The notes below the pieces were generated by a model that was not told where the DNA came from, made no database searches, and worked only from the letters and a program-made list of their open reading frames with translations. A stretch of 64,000 nt of DNA, from contig NZ_CP054257.1 in assembly GCF_017893945.1 (NCBI RefSeq), positions 1,240,001-1,304,000 of the forward strand, given 5' to 3'. Positions 32,585 through 42,122 of this stretch are shown here, in pieces (within the stretch, counting starts at the first letter, position 1; each line of letters begins with the position of its first letter). This stretch comes from Treponema parvum. GTDB taxonomy: Bacteria > Spirochaetota > Spirochaetia > Treponematales > Treponemataceae. The position numbers and the translations under genes are program-made.

Positions 32585-33531
32585 AGACTGTTCTTTGCTT
32601 TTTTTTAGCGGTGATATTTGGAATCTTGCCGGTTTTTTCACAATCGCAAAACGGTTCCGCAGGACAAACGGTGCGTCAGAGACAGTCGGTGCAGTCGGCT
32701 ACGGCGCAGAGCGGGCGAACGGCGCCGGTTCAAAATCAGTCCGGAGCGCAAAATCCCGCCGCAGCGTCCGGAGCAGGGCAAAATTCAAGGTTCCCTGCGG
32801 GATCGACCGACGGCAGAACCGTAATGGGAACGAACGTTTCTCCGGTCGTTCTTCCGAACATAGATATAAATATAACGCAGCCGGAAACCGGAACGGAAGT
32901 GGCTTTTTCCGTGCGGCTTTTGCTTTTATTGACGATATTGACGCTCGCGCCGAGCCTGCTCATCCTTCTTACGTGCTTTTTGCGTTTTTCAATAGTTTTA
33001 GACTTTATAAAACGCGCCCTTTCTTTGCAGCAAGTGCCGCCTACGATGGTTTTACAGGGAATAGCTTTTTTTATGACGGTTTTTGTCATGTGGCCTACGT
33101 TTACGCAGATTTACAATAACGCGTACAGGCCTCTTTCCGACGGTGAGATAACGATCGAACAGGCCTACAGGGAAGCGGAATCGCCGGTAAGGCTTTTTAT
33201 GTACAGTCAGATGGCGGGCGACACGTCTTACATTTCAATGTTTATGGCGATGTCGCGTCTCGAGCGCCCTCAAACCCTTGCCGACGTGCCGACGTACGTG
33301 CTTATTCCGTCTTACATTCTTCACGAACTCACCGTGGCGTTTAAGATAGGCGTTTTGCTCTACATTCCGTTCATTGTCATCGACATGGTTGTGGCAAGCA
33401 TACTTATGTCCATGGGAATGATGATGCTTCCGCCCGTTCAGATTTCCATGCCGTTTAAGCTTATGCTTTTTGTGCTCATAGATGGATGGGGACTGCTTAC
33501 GCAGCAGCTGTTTAATTCGGTGATCAAGTAG
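32581..33531 (+). CDS. fliP: Flagellar export gate protein FliP
   Basis: A 316-residue protein with a signal peptide, a long Gln/Ser/Ala-rich periplasmic N-terminal region (about 20-95) and the conserved membrane part (RLLLLLTILTLAPSLLILLTCFLRFSIVLDFIKRALSLQQVPPTMVLQGIAFFMTVFVMWP ... IPFIVIDMVVASILMSMGMMMLPPVQISMPFKLMLFVLIDGW). Forms the FliP5-FliQ4-FliR1 export gate in the inner membrane. The low-complexity insertion after the signal is longer than in enteric FliP. Confidence 0.96.
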   Translation: MKTVLCFFLAVIFGILPVFSQSQNGSAGQTVRQRQSVQSATAQSGRTAPVQNQSGAQNPAAASGAGQNSRFPAGSTDGRTVMGTNVSPVVLPNIDINITQPETGTEVAFSVRLLLLLTILTLAPSLLILLTCFLRFSIVLDFIKRALSLQQVPPTMVLQGIAFFMTVFVMWPTFTQIYNNAYRPLSDGEITIEQAYREAESPVRLFMYSQMAGDTSYISMFMAMSRLERPQTLADVPTYVLIPSYILHELTVAFKIGVLLYIPFIVIDMVVASILMSMGMMMLPPVQISMPFKLMLFVLIDGWGLLTQQLFNSVIK

Positions 33532-33576
33532 TTTTTCCTTAGTTTGTGGAAATTTTTATCGGAGGCATGATAAAAG

Positions 33577-33846
33577 ATGACTTTGGGACAGATAGTTTCT
33601 TTGATGAGAGGGGGCATTTTTCGCGTGTTTATGCTGTCGGTTCCCGTTTTGGGAGCCGCTCTCATAATCGGTTTGATCGTCGCAATATTTCAGGCTACGA
33701 CGTCAATACAGGAGCAGACCCTTACATTTTTGCCTAAGATGCTTGTGATTTTAGGTGTTATAGCTCTGATGGCAGGCTGGATGTTCTCTTCTACGGCCGA
33801 ATACGCCGTTCACCTGTTCAACATGATCCCGCAGCTTGCGCGTTAA
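33577..33846 (+). CDS. fliQ: Flagellar export gate protein FliQ
   Basis: An 89-residue two-helix membrane protein (VFMLSVPVLGAALIIGLIVAIFQATTSIQEQTLTFLPKMLVILGVIALMAGWM), typical length and sequence of FliQ. Part of the FliPQR gate. 45 bases after fliP and 19 bases before fliR. Confidence 0.96.
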   Translation: MTLGQIVSLMRGGIFRVFMLSVPVLGAALIIGLIVAIFQATTSIQEQTLTFLPKMLVILGVIALMAGWMFSSTAEYAVHLFNMIPQLAR

Positions 33847-33865
33847 GGCGCGGTTTTAAGATTTT

Positions 33866-34690
33866 ATGCCGTCGCCGTTGCTCGACCGGATCTTAAACCA
33901 AGCTCCTTTTTTTTTGCTTGCGGCTGCCCGCTGTTTTGCGCTTCTTTCAACGCTGCCTCTTTTTTCGATGAGGACTATCCCTGGGGCCGCAAAAGTCGCT
34001 CTAGCCGGATACATGGCGTATTTTATTCTGCCTCAGGTGAATTTCAGCTCGTATGAGTTTTTGATCGGAGAAGACGGCGTTTCGGCTTTGAATTATATTC
34101 TTGTGCTCGCAGGTGAAATTCTGATAGGCGTCATAAACGGATTTTATGTGACCGTCATATTTGCCGCTTTCAGCACTGCAGGGCAGTTTTTTGCGTTTCA
34201 GATGGGATTCAGCGCTTCCGAAGTATACGATTCAATGTCGCAGGTTGAAAATCCGCTCATGGGGCAATATTTCAATCTCATCGCCATGCTCATCTTTCTT
34301 CAAGGCCAGTGGGCGCAGAGATTGTTTTTAGGCGCCCTTGTGTCGAGCTTTAAGTCGCTCAACTGTTTTTTGATTGTCAATGAAATTTCCCGCCGAAATC
34401 TTGTTTTATTTATGGTCTCGGGACTTACGGATTTGTTCACCGACGCTCTCATAATCGCTTTGCCGCTTATGGGAACTCTCTTGTTGGTTTCGGTAAGCGT
34501 AGGCCTTTTGTCCAAGGCTGCGCCTCAGATGAATCTTTTGTCGGAAGGTTTCCCTGTTATGATGCTGCTTTCGTTTTTTATCATCACGGCCGTCATGCCT
34601 TCCCTCTGTGATTTTTTCGACCGATCGTTTGTTACGGGATTTATAAAGCTGGAGCGGCTTTTTGTAAGTCTTTCAGGGGGAGGCCTATGA
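33866..34690 (+). CDS. fliR: Flagellar export gate protein FliR
   Basis: A 274-residue membrane protein with about six hydrophobic segments. PLFSMRTIPGAAKVALAGYMAYFILP, GEILIGVINGFYVTVIFAAFSTAGQFFAFQMGFS and the C-terminal RSFVTGFIKLERLF are FliR features. It completes the FliPQR gate; its stop overlaps the flhB start by 4 bases. Confidence 0.95.
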   Translation: MPSPLLDRILNQAPFFLLAAARCFALLSTLPLFSMRTIPGAAKVALAGYMAYFILPQVNFSSYEFLIGEDGVSALNYILVLAGEILIGVINGFYVTVIFAAFSTAGQFFAFQMGFSASEVYDSMSQVENPLMGQYFNLIAMLIFLQGQWAQRLFLGALVSSFKSLNCFLIVNEISRRNLVLFMVSGLTDLFTDALIIALPLMGTLLLVSVSVGLLSKAAPQMNLLSEGFPVMMLLSFFIITAVMPSLCDFFDRSFVTGFIKLERLFVSLSGGGL

Positions 34691-35868
34691 GATTTTATAA
34701 TCCGCCCTTTTTTGTCTGTAAAATGCCGCATTTGCACAGTCGGAACGCTGTGTACCCGCGATCGCTTACAGGCTGTAATGAAATAGATCTGCAGTGGTTT
34801 GCCGCCGAAGACGAAGGCCGCACCGAAGAGCCTTCGGAGATAAAGCTTCAAAAAGCCAGGAGAGAAGGCCGCGTAGCCAAGAGCAACGAGCTTAACAGCG
34901 CTCTTGTGCTTTTATTTGTCGTCTTGACGCTGATTCTTTTGGGATCATGGATCTTTGTTAAATTGCGGGAAGTGATGATTTTCTTTTTTACGCGGTGTAC
35001 GGAAAATCAGGTTAACGATCCTGTTTTTGCCGCCGCCGGTTATCGTTTTCTTTTGATGACCGTATTGCCGATAGCTTTGTTGGGAGCCGCTGCAGGCGTT
35101 GCGGCAAACATAATCCAGAACAGGGGATTTTTATACAGCACAAAGCCTATAGAACCCAAATTTTCAAGAATTCTTCCGCATTTCGGCGAATATCTTAGAA
35201 AGACGGTTTTTTCGTTTGAAGGCGGGTTTAATGTCGCGAAGTCGCTAGGCAAGGTAGCCGTCATTGCCGCAATAGCGTATCTGCTTATAAGAAACGATCT
35301 TCCCGAGCTGCTGTTCATGCTCCAAGCAGGCAACGTCGAAGGTTCCGTAGGGCGCATAGCGCAGATGGCGGCCGGGCTTCTGGTCTATGTAGCGGTCTTT
35401 TTTCTTGCCATAGCTGTTCCCGATTATTTTGTGCAGAGACGCCAGTTTATGGAATCGATGAAGATGACTAAGCAGGAAGTCAAACAGGAATACAAAGAAA
35501 TGGAAGGCGATCCTGAAATAAAAAACCGCCTTACGAGAGCCCAGCGGGAACTTCTTTCACGGAATATGCCGCGCGCCGTAGCCGAAGCCGACGTAATCGT
35601 TACAAACCCTACGCATTTTGCGGTTTCCCTCAGCTACCAGCCCGATATTGCGGACGCGCCGCAGGTTACCGCCAAGGGAGCGGATGAAGTAGCTCAGGTG
35701 ATGAAGCGCATTGCACGTGAAAACGACGTACCGATCGTAGAAAACAGACCGCTTGCGCGCGGGCTCTATGCAGAAAGCCGCGTTGGTGATATAATTCCTG
35801 AAGTCTATATTAATGCTATTGCTTTAGTATATCGACAGATAGATTATATCTCCAAGCACAAACGGTAG
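34687..35868 (+). CDS. flhB: Flagellar export switch protein FlhB
   Basis: A 393-residue protein with four membrane segments and a cytoplasmic domain with the autocleavage site N307-P308-T309-H310 (NPTHFAVSL), needed for the rod/hook-to-filament substrate switch. KMTKQEVKQEYKEMEGDPEIKNRLTRAQRELL is the conserved linker. The first 35 residues are unusual, Pro/His-rich, before IDLQWFAAEDEGRTEEPSE, so a start further downstream cannot be excluded, although the ATG overlaps fliR by 4 bases. Confidence 0.96.
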   Translation: MRFYNPPFFVCKMPHLHSRNAVYPRSLTGCNEIDLQWFAAEDEGRTEEPSEIKLQKARREGRVAKSNELNSALVLLFVVLTLILLGSWIFVKLREVMIFFFTRCTENQVNDPVFAAAGYRFLLMTVLPIALLGAAAGVAANIIQNRGFLYSTKPIEPKFSRILPHFGEYLRKTVFSFEGGFNVAKSLGKVAVIAAIAYLLIRNDLPELLFMLQAGNVEGSVGRIAQMAAGLLVYVAVFFLAIAVPDYFVQRRQFMESMKMTKQEVKQEYKEMEGDPEIKNRLTRAQRELLSRNMPRAVAEADVIVTNPTHFAVSLSYQPDIADAPQVTAKGADEVAQVMKRIARENDVPIVENRPLARGLYAESRVGDIIPEVYINAIALVYRQIDYISKHKR

Positions 35869-35888
35869 CTTGCTTTTGGGTGGGACTG

Positions 35889-38030
35889 ATGGCAAACACG
35901 AGAGTCGTAAATTTAATTGATCTTATGCAGAAGAACATAATCGCCGTTGCGGCGATCGTTGTCGTTCTCATGCTGATCATTCCTTTGCCTGCGGTTTTGC
36001 TTGATTTTTTTATGGCCGTGAACCTCGGCATTTCCATAATAATTCTTCTTAATGTTTTATACATTTCCAAGTCGTCGAATTTTTCGTCTTTCCCGCGAGT
36101 GATATTGTTTGTAACGCTTTTCGGTCTCGGAATAAACGTTTCCTCCACAAGGCTCATCCTTACGCAAGGAATGAAATTCAACGGCCGAATGGTTAGGGCT
36201 TTTTCTTCCTTCGTCGTAGGCGGGTCCGGCGGCAATGAAGGAATCGTCGTCGGAATGGTGATCTTTGTAATACTCATAGTAATACAAGCGATAGTCATAA
36301 CAAAGGGCGCCACACGCGTTTCAGAAGTAGCCGCACGTTTTGCGCTCGATTCCATGAACAGCAAGATGTTTGACGTAGAAAACGAAGTCAATTCCGGCGC
36401 GATCACGTCCGAAGAAGCCGCCAAAAGAAAGGCCGAAATCAGGCGCGAAAGCGATTTTTATTCGGCTATGGACGGATCTTCAAAATTCGTTTCAGGGAAC
36501 GTAAAGGCCGGCATATTTATTACGGTAATAAACCTTTTTGCAGGCGTCATTACGGGAATGGTTTTGCGGCGCGAACCGTTTCAGAACGCAGTTACGGCGT
36601 ATTGCCGTCTCACCATAGGCGACGGACTTTTAAGCCAGCTTCCGTCATTGCTTTTATCTTTCGCTACAGGACTCATAGTTACCGGCAGCAATACGGACGA
36701 AGTTCTTTCCGCTCAGGTTAAGCGGGAATTTTCAATTTCAGGCCAGGTGTACTGCATAGGAGGCGGCGCGATGGCGCTGCTTGGCTTTGTTCCGGGAATG
36801 CCGTGGTACATTCTGATTCCGCTGGGAGTCGCCTGCGCCTTAAGCGGATACCGTTTAATAAGGTTTGACAGGCAGACTCGTGAAAAGAAACTCGCCGCCG
36901 AAGCCGCTGCAAAAAGCGGTTCTCAGACCGGCGGAAGCCCTGAAGACGTAAGCCCCGTAGTTCCGCTGGATCCTCTGTCGCTGGAATTGGGATATGCGCT
37001 CATTCCCCTTGTGGACAAGGAAAAGGGTGCCGAACTTTTGGAGCGCGTAGTCCGTATACGGCGTGAGGCTGCTCTGGATCTTGGGCTTGTAGTTCCGAGC
37101 ATAAGAATTATCGACAACATGACGCTTGAACCCAGCGAGTACAGCTTTAAGATACGGGGAATAGAAGCCGGCCGCAGCAAGATACGTTTGGGCTATTATA
37201 TGTGCATGAATACGGGAGGCGTAACCGAAGAAATTCAGGGAGAAAAAACGACGGATCCCGCTTTCGGAATGCCCGCCGTGTGGGTTCCTGAAGAAAGACG
37301 CGTCGAAGCCGAGCGCGCAGGATACGCCGTAGTGGATCCTCCAACGATAATCGCGACCCATCTGACTGAAATAATCAAAAACCACGCAGCCGAGATTCTC
37401 GGCCGGCAGGAGGTCGCCGCCATTATCAATAAGATCAAGGAAAGGAACCCCGTCGTTGTGGAAGAAGTTATACTTAAGGGCGACAGAAAGGACGACAATA
37501 AATTTTCTTACGGTGAAATTGAAAAGATCCTTCAGGGCCTCTTGCGCGAACAGGTTTCCATACGCAACATGGTCGTAATACTTGAAACCATCGCCAACTA
37601 TGTTTCCATCACGCACAACCCGTGGATCCTCATTGAAAAGGTAAGGGAATCTCTGGGGCTCCAGATATGTATGCAGTATGCGGACAACAAACGGACTTTA
37701 AGCGTTATGAATCTTTCGCAAAAACTGTCCGAAAAACTTTTGGAACACAAGGTGGAGCCGCCGGATCTGTCGCGTCCGTTCGTGGCCTTCGATCCTGTTG
37801 ACGGCAGAAGGTGGATAAGGTCGATCAGCGATGCCTTTGTCGCTATGCAGAACAGAAATCTGATGCCCATAGTTTTGTGCGCGTCCGAAGTCAGGCAGCT
37901 GGTAAAAACGTCCACGGAGCGTGAAATTCCCGGTTTGATCGTTCTTTCGATAAACGAGGTTATGGCAGCCGGCAACAGCATAAATCTGGAAGTTTTGGGC
38001 GAAATAAACGAGGTTGAAGATGTACGCTGA
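35889..38030 (+). CDS. flhA: Flagellar export protein FlhA
   Basis: A 713-residue protein: eight membrane segments in the first 330 residues, including the conserved FHIPEP-like region (SKSSNFSSFPRVILFVTLFGLGINVSSTRLIL), then a cytoplasmic domain (PLSLELGYALIPLVDKEKGAELLERVVRIRREAALDLGLVVPSIRIIDN) that docks export chaperones. The frame is open from a GTG at 35880, but the ATG at 35889 has GGGTGGG upstream and gives MANTRVVNLIDLM, so it is preferred. Overlaps flhF by 11 bases. Confidence 0.96.
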   Translation: MANTRVVNLIDLMQKNIIAVAAIVVVLMLIIPLPAVLLDFFMAVNLGISIIILLNVLYISKSSNFSSFPRVILFVTLFGLGINVSSTRLILTQGMKFNGRMVRAFSSFVVGGSGGNEGIVVGMVIFVILIVIQAIVITKGATRVSEVAARFALDSMNSKMFDVENEVNSGAITSEEAAKRKAEIRRESDFYSAMDGSSKFVSGNVKAGIFITVINLFAGVITGMVLRREPFQNAVTAYCRLTIGDGLLSQLPSLLLSFATGLIVTGSNTDEVLSAQVKREFSISGQVYCIGGGAMALLGFVPGMPWYILIPLGVACALSGYRLIRFDRQTREKKLAAEAAAKSGSQTGGSPEDVSPVVPLDPLSLELGYALIPLVDKEKGAELLERVVRIRREAALDLGLVVPSIRIIDNMTLEPSEYSFKIRGIEAGRSKIRLGYYMCMNTGGVTEEIQGEKTTDPAFGMPAVWVPEERRVEAERAGYAVVDPPTIIATHLTEIIKNHAAEILGRQEVAAIINKIKERNPVVVEEVILKGDRKDDNKFSYGEIEKILQGLLREQVSIRNMVVILETIANYVSITHNPWILIEKVRESLGLQICMQYADNKRTLSVMNLSQKLSEKLLEHKVEPPDLSRPFVAFDPVDGRRWIRSISDAFVAMQNRNLMPIVLCASEVRQLVKTSTEREIPGLIVLSINEVMAAGNSINLEVLGEINEVEDVR

Positions 38031-39336
38031 AGATAAGGACGCGCCGGTATTTACGGAACGCGGGGCCAATTATGAAGAGTGTAGAATAAAGCTTGGCAAA
38101 CAGTACGGCGACGACTATCAAATAATAGGAAAGCGTCAAGTCCTTGAAGGAGGCTTTTTAGGTTTTTTTCAAAAAGAGGCTATCGAAGTGACTTATATAT
38201 TGCGTCCGCACGGCATGGTAAGGCGCTCTCGTCAAAACGGAGTTCAGGGGCAGCCGTCTTCTACTTTTTCATCTTCCGCCTTCCGGCCAGACGCGCCTTA
38301 TTCGATCTCCGCCGGCTTTCCGGCTTCGGAGTCGGCAAATGATTTTCAGCGCGCACGGGATGATGTTTTACGTGCGGCCGGAGCGAATGTCGATTCCGTA
38401 AAACAGATGGCCTCGTTAAAGCAGTCCGTAGACGAACTTAAGACTATGTTGAATGAAAAAGTTGAAATGGTGATTTCAGGCGCTCCTTCAAAACATCCCA
38501 CAATTCAAAAAATAGAAGAACTCCTTGAAAAAAACGAATTTACTTTTTCATATATTTCTGCCATATCGAAACGGCTCGGGTCGGATTTTTCTCTGGATCA
38601 ACTGGATGACTTTGACTTTGTTGAAAAAATCGTAGTAGACTGGATAGGAGAATCCATTTCGGTTCATGAAACAAAGGCGTTCAGACCTCCCCATGTGATT
38701 ATCCTGGTGGGGCCTACGGGAGTGGGCAAAACCACGACTATCGCAAAACTTGCCGCAAATCTTATTTTAGACGCTAAAGAAAACAACCGCGCCAGGCCTG
38801 AAATGCGCTTTATTTCGATAGACAAAACGCGCGTGGGCGCATTGGAGCAGCTGGTCAATTACGGTGAAATAATGAACGTTCCCGTGGATAAGGCCGAAAC
38901 TCCTGCGGACGTAAAAACCATCTATAACGAATACCGCGACCGCACGGACGCAATCCTCATAGATACCAGCGGCTACAGCCCCAACGATTCTAAAAACATA
39001 GGGCAAATGCGTTCCGTGCTGGACTTGGAAGATCTTCATGCCGACGTTTATCTGGCGGTTTCCGCTACTACGAAGGCTAGGGATCTCAATACTATAATTC
39101 AGAACTACGAGCCCTTTGCGTTTCAGTCCGTGATCATTACCAAATGCGATGAAACGCACCAGTACGGCAACGTGATCAGCGTATTGCACGAAAAAAGAAA
39201 ATCCGTTTCATATATCACTGACGGCCAGCGCGTGCCTAGGAATATTCACCGCGCCGATGTGGTAAATTTCTTAATGGAATTAAACGATTTTAAGATCGAT
39301 AGAGTTCATATAGATGATAAATTTGGAGTTAAATAA
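38020..39336 (+). CDS. flhF: SRP-type GTPase FlhF
   Basis: Directs number and polar placement of flagella. The 438 residues contain an N-terminal basic B domain, a middle helical N domain and the GTPase domain: P-loop GPTGVGKTTT from residue 231, ISIDKTRVGALEQL, DTSG in place of the usual DTAG at ILIDTSGYSP, and the TKCDE specificity motif. A TTG at 38014 is in frame, but the ATG at 38020 has GAGG at the right distance. Followed by flhG, its usual partner. Confidence 0.95.
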   Translation: MYAEDKDAPVFTERGANYEECRIKLGKQYGDDYQIIGKRQVLEGGFLGFFQKEAIEVTYILRPHGMVRRSRQNGVQGQPSSTFSSSAFRPDAPYSISAGFPASESANDFQRARDDVLRAAGANVDSVKQMASLKQSVDELKTMLNEKVEMVISGAPSKHPTIQKIEELLEKNEFTFSYISAISKRLGSDFSLDQLDDFDFVEKIVVDWIGESISVHETKAFRPPHVIILVGPTGVGKTTTIAKLAANLILDAKENNRARPEMRFISIDKTRVGALEQLVNYGEIMNVPVDKAETPADVKTIYNEYRDRTDAILIDTSGYSPNDSKNIGQMRSVLDLEDLHADVYLAVSATTKARDLNTIIQNYEPFAFQSVIITKCDETHQYGNVISVLHEKRKSVSYITDGQRVPRNIHRADVVNFLMELNDFKIDRVHIDDKFGVK

Positions 39337-39339
39337 GTT

Positions 39340-40224
39340 ATGGAAGAACAGGCTTCTGAATTACGTGCGTTGATGGGCGGCGGAAATTCGTCAAAAAACA
39401 AAGCGGCTGCGGAAAAAGGCCACAACACCCGCATTATAGCTATTACAAGCGGAAAAGGCGGTGTGGGCAAAACGAACGTTTCCGTAAATCTCGCAATCGC
39501 TTATGCGCAGACGGGTAAAAAAGTTATCCTAGTGGATGCGGATCTCGGCATGGCGAATGTAAACGTTCTTTTGAATATAGTTCCTCAATACAATCTTATG
39601 CAGGTCATAAACAGGCAAAAGACGATGGAGGAAATAATACTTGACACGGAATTCGGGATAAAATTCATAGCCAGCGCAAACGGGTTTTCAAAAATAGCGA
39701 ATCTGAATCTGGAAGAACTTGATTATTTTGCCAAGCAATTTTGCTCGTTAGGCAACGCGGACATAATAATAATCGACACCGGCGCCGGAATTGCGAACAA
39801 CGTTCTTCAATTCGTGTCCGCAGCGGATGAAGTTTATGTGGTCACTACGCCAGAACCCACTGCGATAACGGACGCTTACGGAATGATAAAGATAATAACG
39901 ACGGAGATAATCGACCGCGAATTGAATCTAAAACTTCTTGTGAACCGTGTGCATTCGGCCGACGAAGGAAGGCGTATTTCAGACCGTATCATAAACATTG
40001 TAGGGCAATTTTTGAATTATAAAATAGATTATTTAGGCTTCGTTTATGACGATCCTGTGGTTTCGGCTTCGGTGATCCGCCAAAAGCCGTTTATCGTTAT
40101 GAGCCCCGGATCCAGGCCTTCGATATGCATAAAACACATCGTTGGAAAAGTTGAAAAGACGGAATTGCCTCTAAACGCCGGCGTTTCAAGTTTCTTAAAA
40201 AAATTTTTAGGTAAGCGTAAATGA
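39340..40224 (+). CDS. flhG: MinD-like ATPase FlhG (FleN/YlxH)
   Basis: A 294-residue ParA/MinD-family ATPase with the deviant Walker A GKGGVGKT (38-45), LVDADLGMANVNVLL and IIIDTGAGI. It stimulates FlhF GTPase and limits the number of flagella. The N-terminal EEQASELRALM resembles the activator helix that FlhG uses on FlhF. Three bases after flhF. It may be the last gene of the flbD transcript, since 140 bases and a candidate promoter follow. Confidence 0.94.
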   Translation: MEEQASELRALMGGGNSSKNKAAAEKGHNTRIIAITSGKGGVGKTNVSVNLAIAYAQTGKKVILVDADLGMANVNVLLNIVPQYNLMQVINRQKTMEEIILDTEFGIKFIASANGFSKIANLNLEELDYFAKQFCSLGNADIIIIDTGAGIANNVLQFVSAADEVYVVTTPEPTAITDAYGMIKIITTEIIDRELNLKLLVNRVHSADEGRRISDRIINIVGQFLNYKIDYLGFVYDDPVVSASVIRQKPFIVMSPGSRPSICIKHIVGKVEKTELPLNAGVSSFLKKFLGKRK

Positions 40225-40340
40225 TTATTTCATTGCGGCCTGTTACACATGTCCGTGCAAAGTGAAGCGGCAAAAGCGATAAGGAACGGCTTTATTATCG
40301 GCATGGTGACTTTTATATGGTATTTTTGGGAATTTTAGTG

Positions 40341-40346
40341 TATACT
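40341..40346 (+). promoter_or_regulatory. Candidate -10 box before the acidic membrane protein gene
   Basis: TATACT at 40341-40346; TGGTAT 17 bases further upstream is only a weak -35. The gene starts 18 bases downstream with a GGGAGG ribosome site, so this one is not leaderless. Confidence 0.4.
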
Positions 40347-40363
40347 AAAATGATTGATGCGGA

Positions 40364-41320
40364 ATGGGAGGAATGATGATAAATCCTAAAGTCATTGTTG
40401 GTTCGGCAATGGTTGGATTTTTTTTATCCTGTTTTGTCGGTTTTTTGTGCCGCGCAGGCATTCCTGTCATTTTACTGAGAGCCTTTATATTTGCGCTTGT
40501 TTTCGGCGCGTTGGGATTCGGGGCGAATTTTGTCGCCGGCAAATTCTTATTTGCACAGGACGCGGACGTTTCCATGTCCGATGTTTCCGAAAAACCCGCT
40601 TCGGCGCAAAGAGCTTCAGGCGGTACGATCGACATCACGATCGCGGACGAGGAACTTCCCTCCGAAGAAAACAGTACGGATTTTACCGTAACCAAGGCTG
40701 TAAGATCGTATCATGAAACTAATAACGGCCGTAAAAACGGTTCCGGTCAAGCGCCGTCTTCGGAAGCTGCCGGCGTCGTAAATTCCGCCGCAGAAAGATC
40801 TCCCGATCCGTCTTCAGATAAGGCTCCGAGAAAGCCTTCTTCTTCGGCTCCTGACGCAAGCGAGATCGTGCCGTTCCATGAAGAAAGCGCGCCTGCCGAT
40901 GATAAAGACGGCGAAGGCGAGACTAAGCCCGGTTCGCTGCAAGGCTTTTTGTTCGGGATGGAAGGCAAAAAAGAAGGATATTCTGTGCCGGAAGGCGAAG
41001 TTAAAGAGCCTTCAGAACTTGATAAAGCGGAGAGTACGGAAACTTCACAGCCGGCGGAAAATCAAGACGGCTCTGCAAAATCCGAAAAAAGCGCCGGAGG
41101 AATCGACGAATTGCCGGATCTGGGAAATTTCGTCGCGGATGAACAGGGCGAAGGAACTTATACCGTGACGGACAGCTCGGATTTTTCTTCTCCCGCTTCG
41201 TCCGGATTCGGCGGTTCAAGCGGCTCGTCAAAACAGTCGCGTTCGTCTTCGATTACGGACATGAATGATTCTGAAGTAATTGCAAAAGCGATCAGAACTG
41301 TGATCGCAAACGATAATTGA
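40364..41320 (+). CDS. Membrane protein with long acidic tail, between flhG and fliA
   Basis: A 318-residue protein. Two hydrophobic segments (about 10-28 and 33-58, VGFFLSCFVGFLCRAGIPVILLRAFIFALVFGALGFGANFVAG) form a hairpin in the inner membrane. The remaining 255 residues are a disordered Ser/Glu/Pro/Asp-rich region, ending in a more ordered NDSEVIAKAIRTVIAND. No family recognised. Its conserved place between flhG and the flagellar sigma factor suggests a motility-related role. Its tail resembles in style, not in sequence, that of the acidic protein of the DUF115 operon. Confidence 0.7.
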   Translation: MGGMMINPKVIVGSAMVGFFLSCFVGFLCRAGIPVILLRAFIFALVFGALGFGANFVAGKFLFAQDADVSMSDVSEKPASAQRASGGTIDITIADEELPSEENSTDFTVTKAVRSYHETNNGRKNGSGQAPSSEAAGVVNSAAERSPDPSSDKAPRKPSSSAPDASEIVPFHEESAPADDKDGEGETKPGSLQGFLFGMEGKKEGYSVPEGEVKEPSELDKAESTETSQPAENQDGSAKSEKSAGGIDELPDLGNFVADEQGEGTYTVTDSSDFSSPASSGFGGSSGSSKQSRSSSITDMNDSEVIAKAIRTVIANDN

Positions 41321-41333
41321 AAGGTGTGGGAAT

Positions 41334-42122
41334 ATGTCGGAAGAGCTTGATGCCCAAAAAATAGAGGATGAACTTTGGCTGGAGTACAAAAAAACAAAAT
41401 CGCCTGCTTTGCGGGATAAATTTATCCGCCAGTACATGCCGCTGGTAAAATACGTAGCGGGAAAGATGTCCGTCGGTATGCCCAGCAGCGTAGAGTTTGA
41501 CGATTTGGTGGGCTTCGGCCAGTTCGGGCTGCTTGACGCAATAAGCAAATTCGATCCTGAAAAAAACGTAAAATTTAAAACTTACGCGGTGACGAGGATA
41601 CGAGGCGCAATCTTTGACGAACTGCGTCAGCTTGACTGGATACCGCGCTCCATACGCCAAAAAGCCCGCGAAATCGAAGACACTATAGTCGAGCTTGAAG
41701 CAAGATTGGGACGGACCGTTTCAGACGCCGAAGTTGCAAATCAGATGGGGCTTACGGAAGAAGAATATCAGCGCGAAGTCATGAAGGTTTCTGGAACCAG
41801 CATGTTGTCTTTAAACGACGTGTGGTATTCGTCCGACGACAGCGACAATTTGTCGATAGGCGACAGCATAGAATCCCCCGCCAGTTTGAACCCTGACGTA
41901 CAAGTCGAGCGCGAAGAAATCCGAAAAGTCATAATCCAAGCCATAAACGAGCTTCCTGAAAAAGAAAAAATGCTCATCGTCTTGTATTATCACGAAGATC
42001 TTACGTTTAAAGAAATAGGAGAAGTTCTTGAAGTGAGCGAATCGCGTATTTCGCAGCTTCACGCAAAGGCCAATTTACGTCTTCGCGCCAAACTTACCAA
42101 TTTTAGAAAGGGAATTTTTTGA
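41334..42122 (+). CDS. fliA: Flagellar sigma factor FliA/WhiG
   Basis: A 262-residue sigma-28-type factor. Region 2 (LVKYVAGKMSVGMPSSVEFDDLVGFGQFGLLDAISKFDPEKNVKFKTYAVTRIRGAIFDELRQLDWIPRSIRQK), region 3 (LGRTVSDAEVANQMGLTEEEYQ) and the region 4 helix-turn-helix (LTFKEIGEVLEVSESRISQLHAKA) are all complete. It would transcribe late flagellar and chemotaxis genes. Its stop overlaps the fapA start by 4 bases. Confidence 0.95.
   Translation: MSEELDAQKIEDELWLEYKKTKSPALRDKFIRQYMPLVKYVAGKMSVGMPSSVEFDDLVGFGQFGLLDAISKFDPEKNVKFKTYAVTRIRGAIFDELRQLDWIPRSIRQKAREIEDTIVELEARLGRTVSDAEVANQMGLTEEEYQREVMKVSGTSMLSLNDVWYSSDDSDNLSIGDSIESPASLNPDVQVEREEIRKVIIQAINELPEKEKMLIVLYYHEDLTFKEIGEVLEVSESRISQLHAKANLRLRAKLTNFRKGIF

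Noticed and set aside
32574..33119. Plus-strand 181-codon ORF overlapping fliO/fliP
   Set aside because: Runs in another frame through fliP, which is clearly the real gene by its family motifs.
35589..35640. Loss of FlhB autocleavage site
   Set aside because: Checked: N307-P308-T309-H310 is intact, so substrate switching should be normal.
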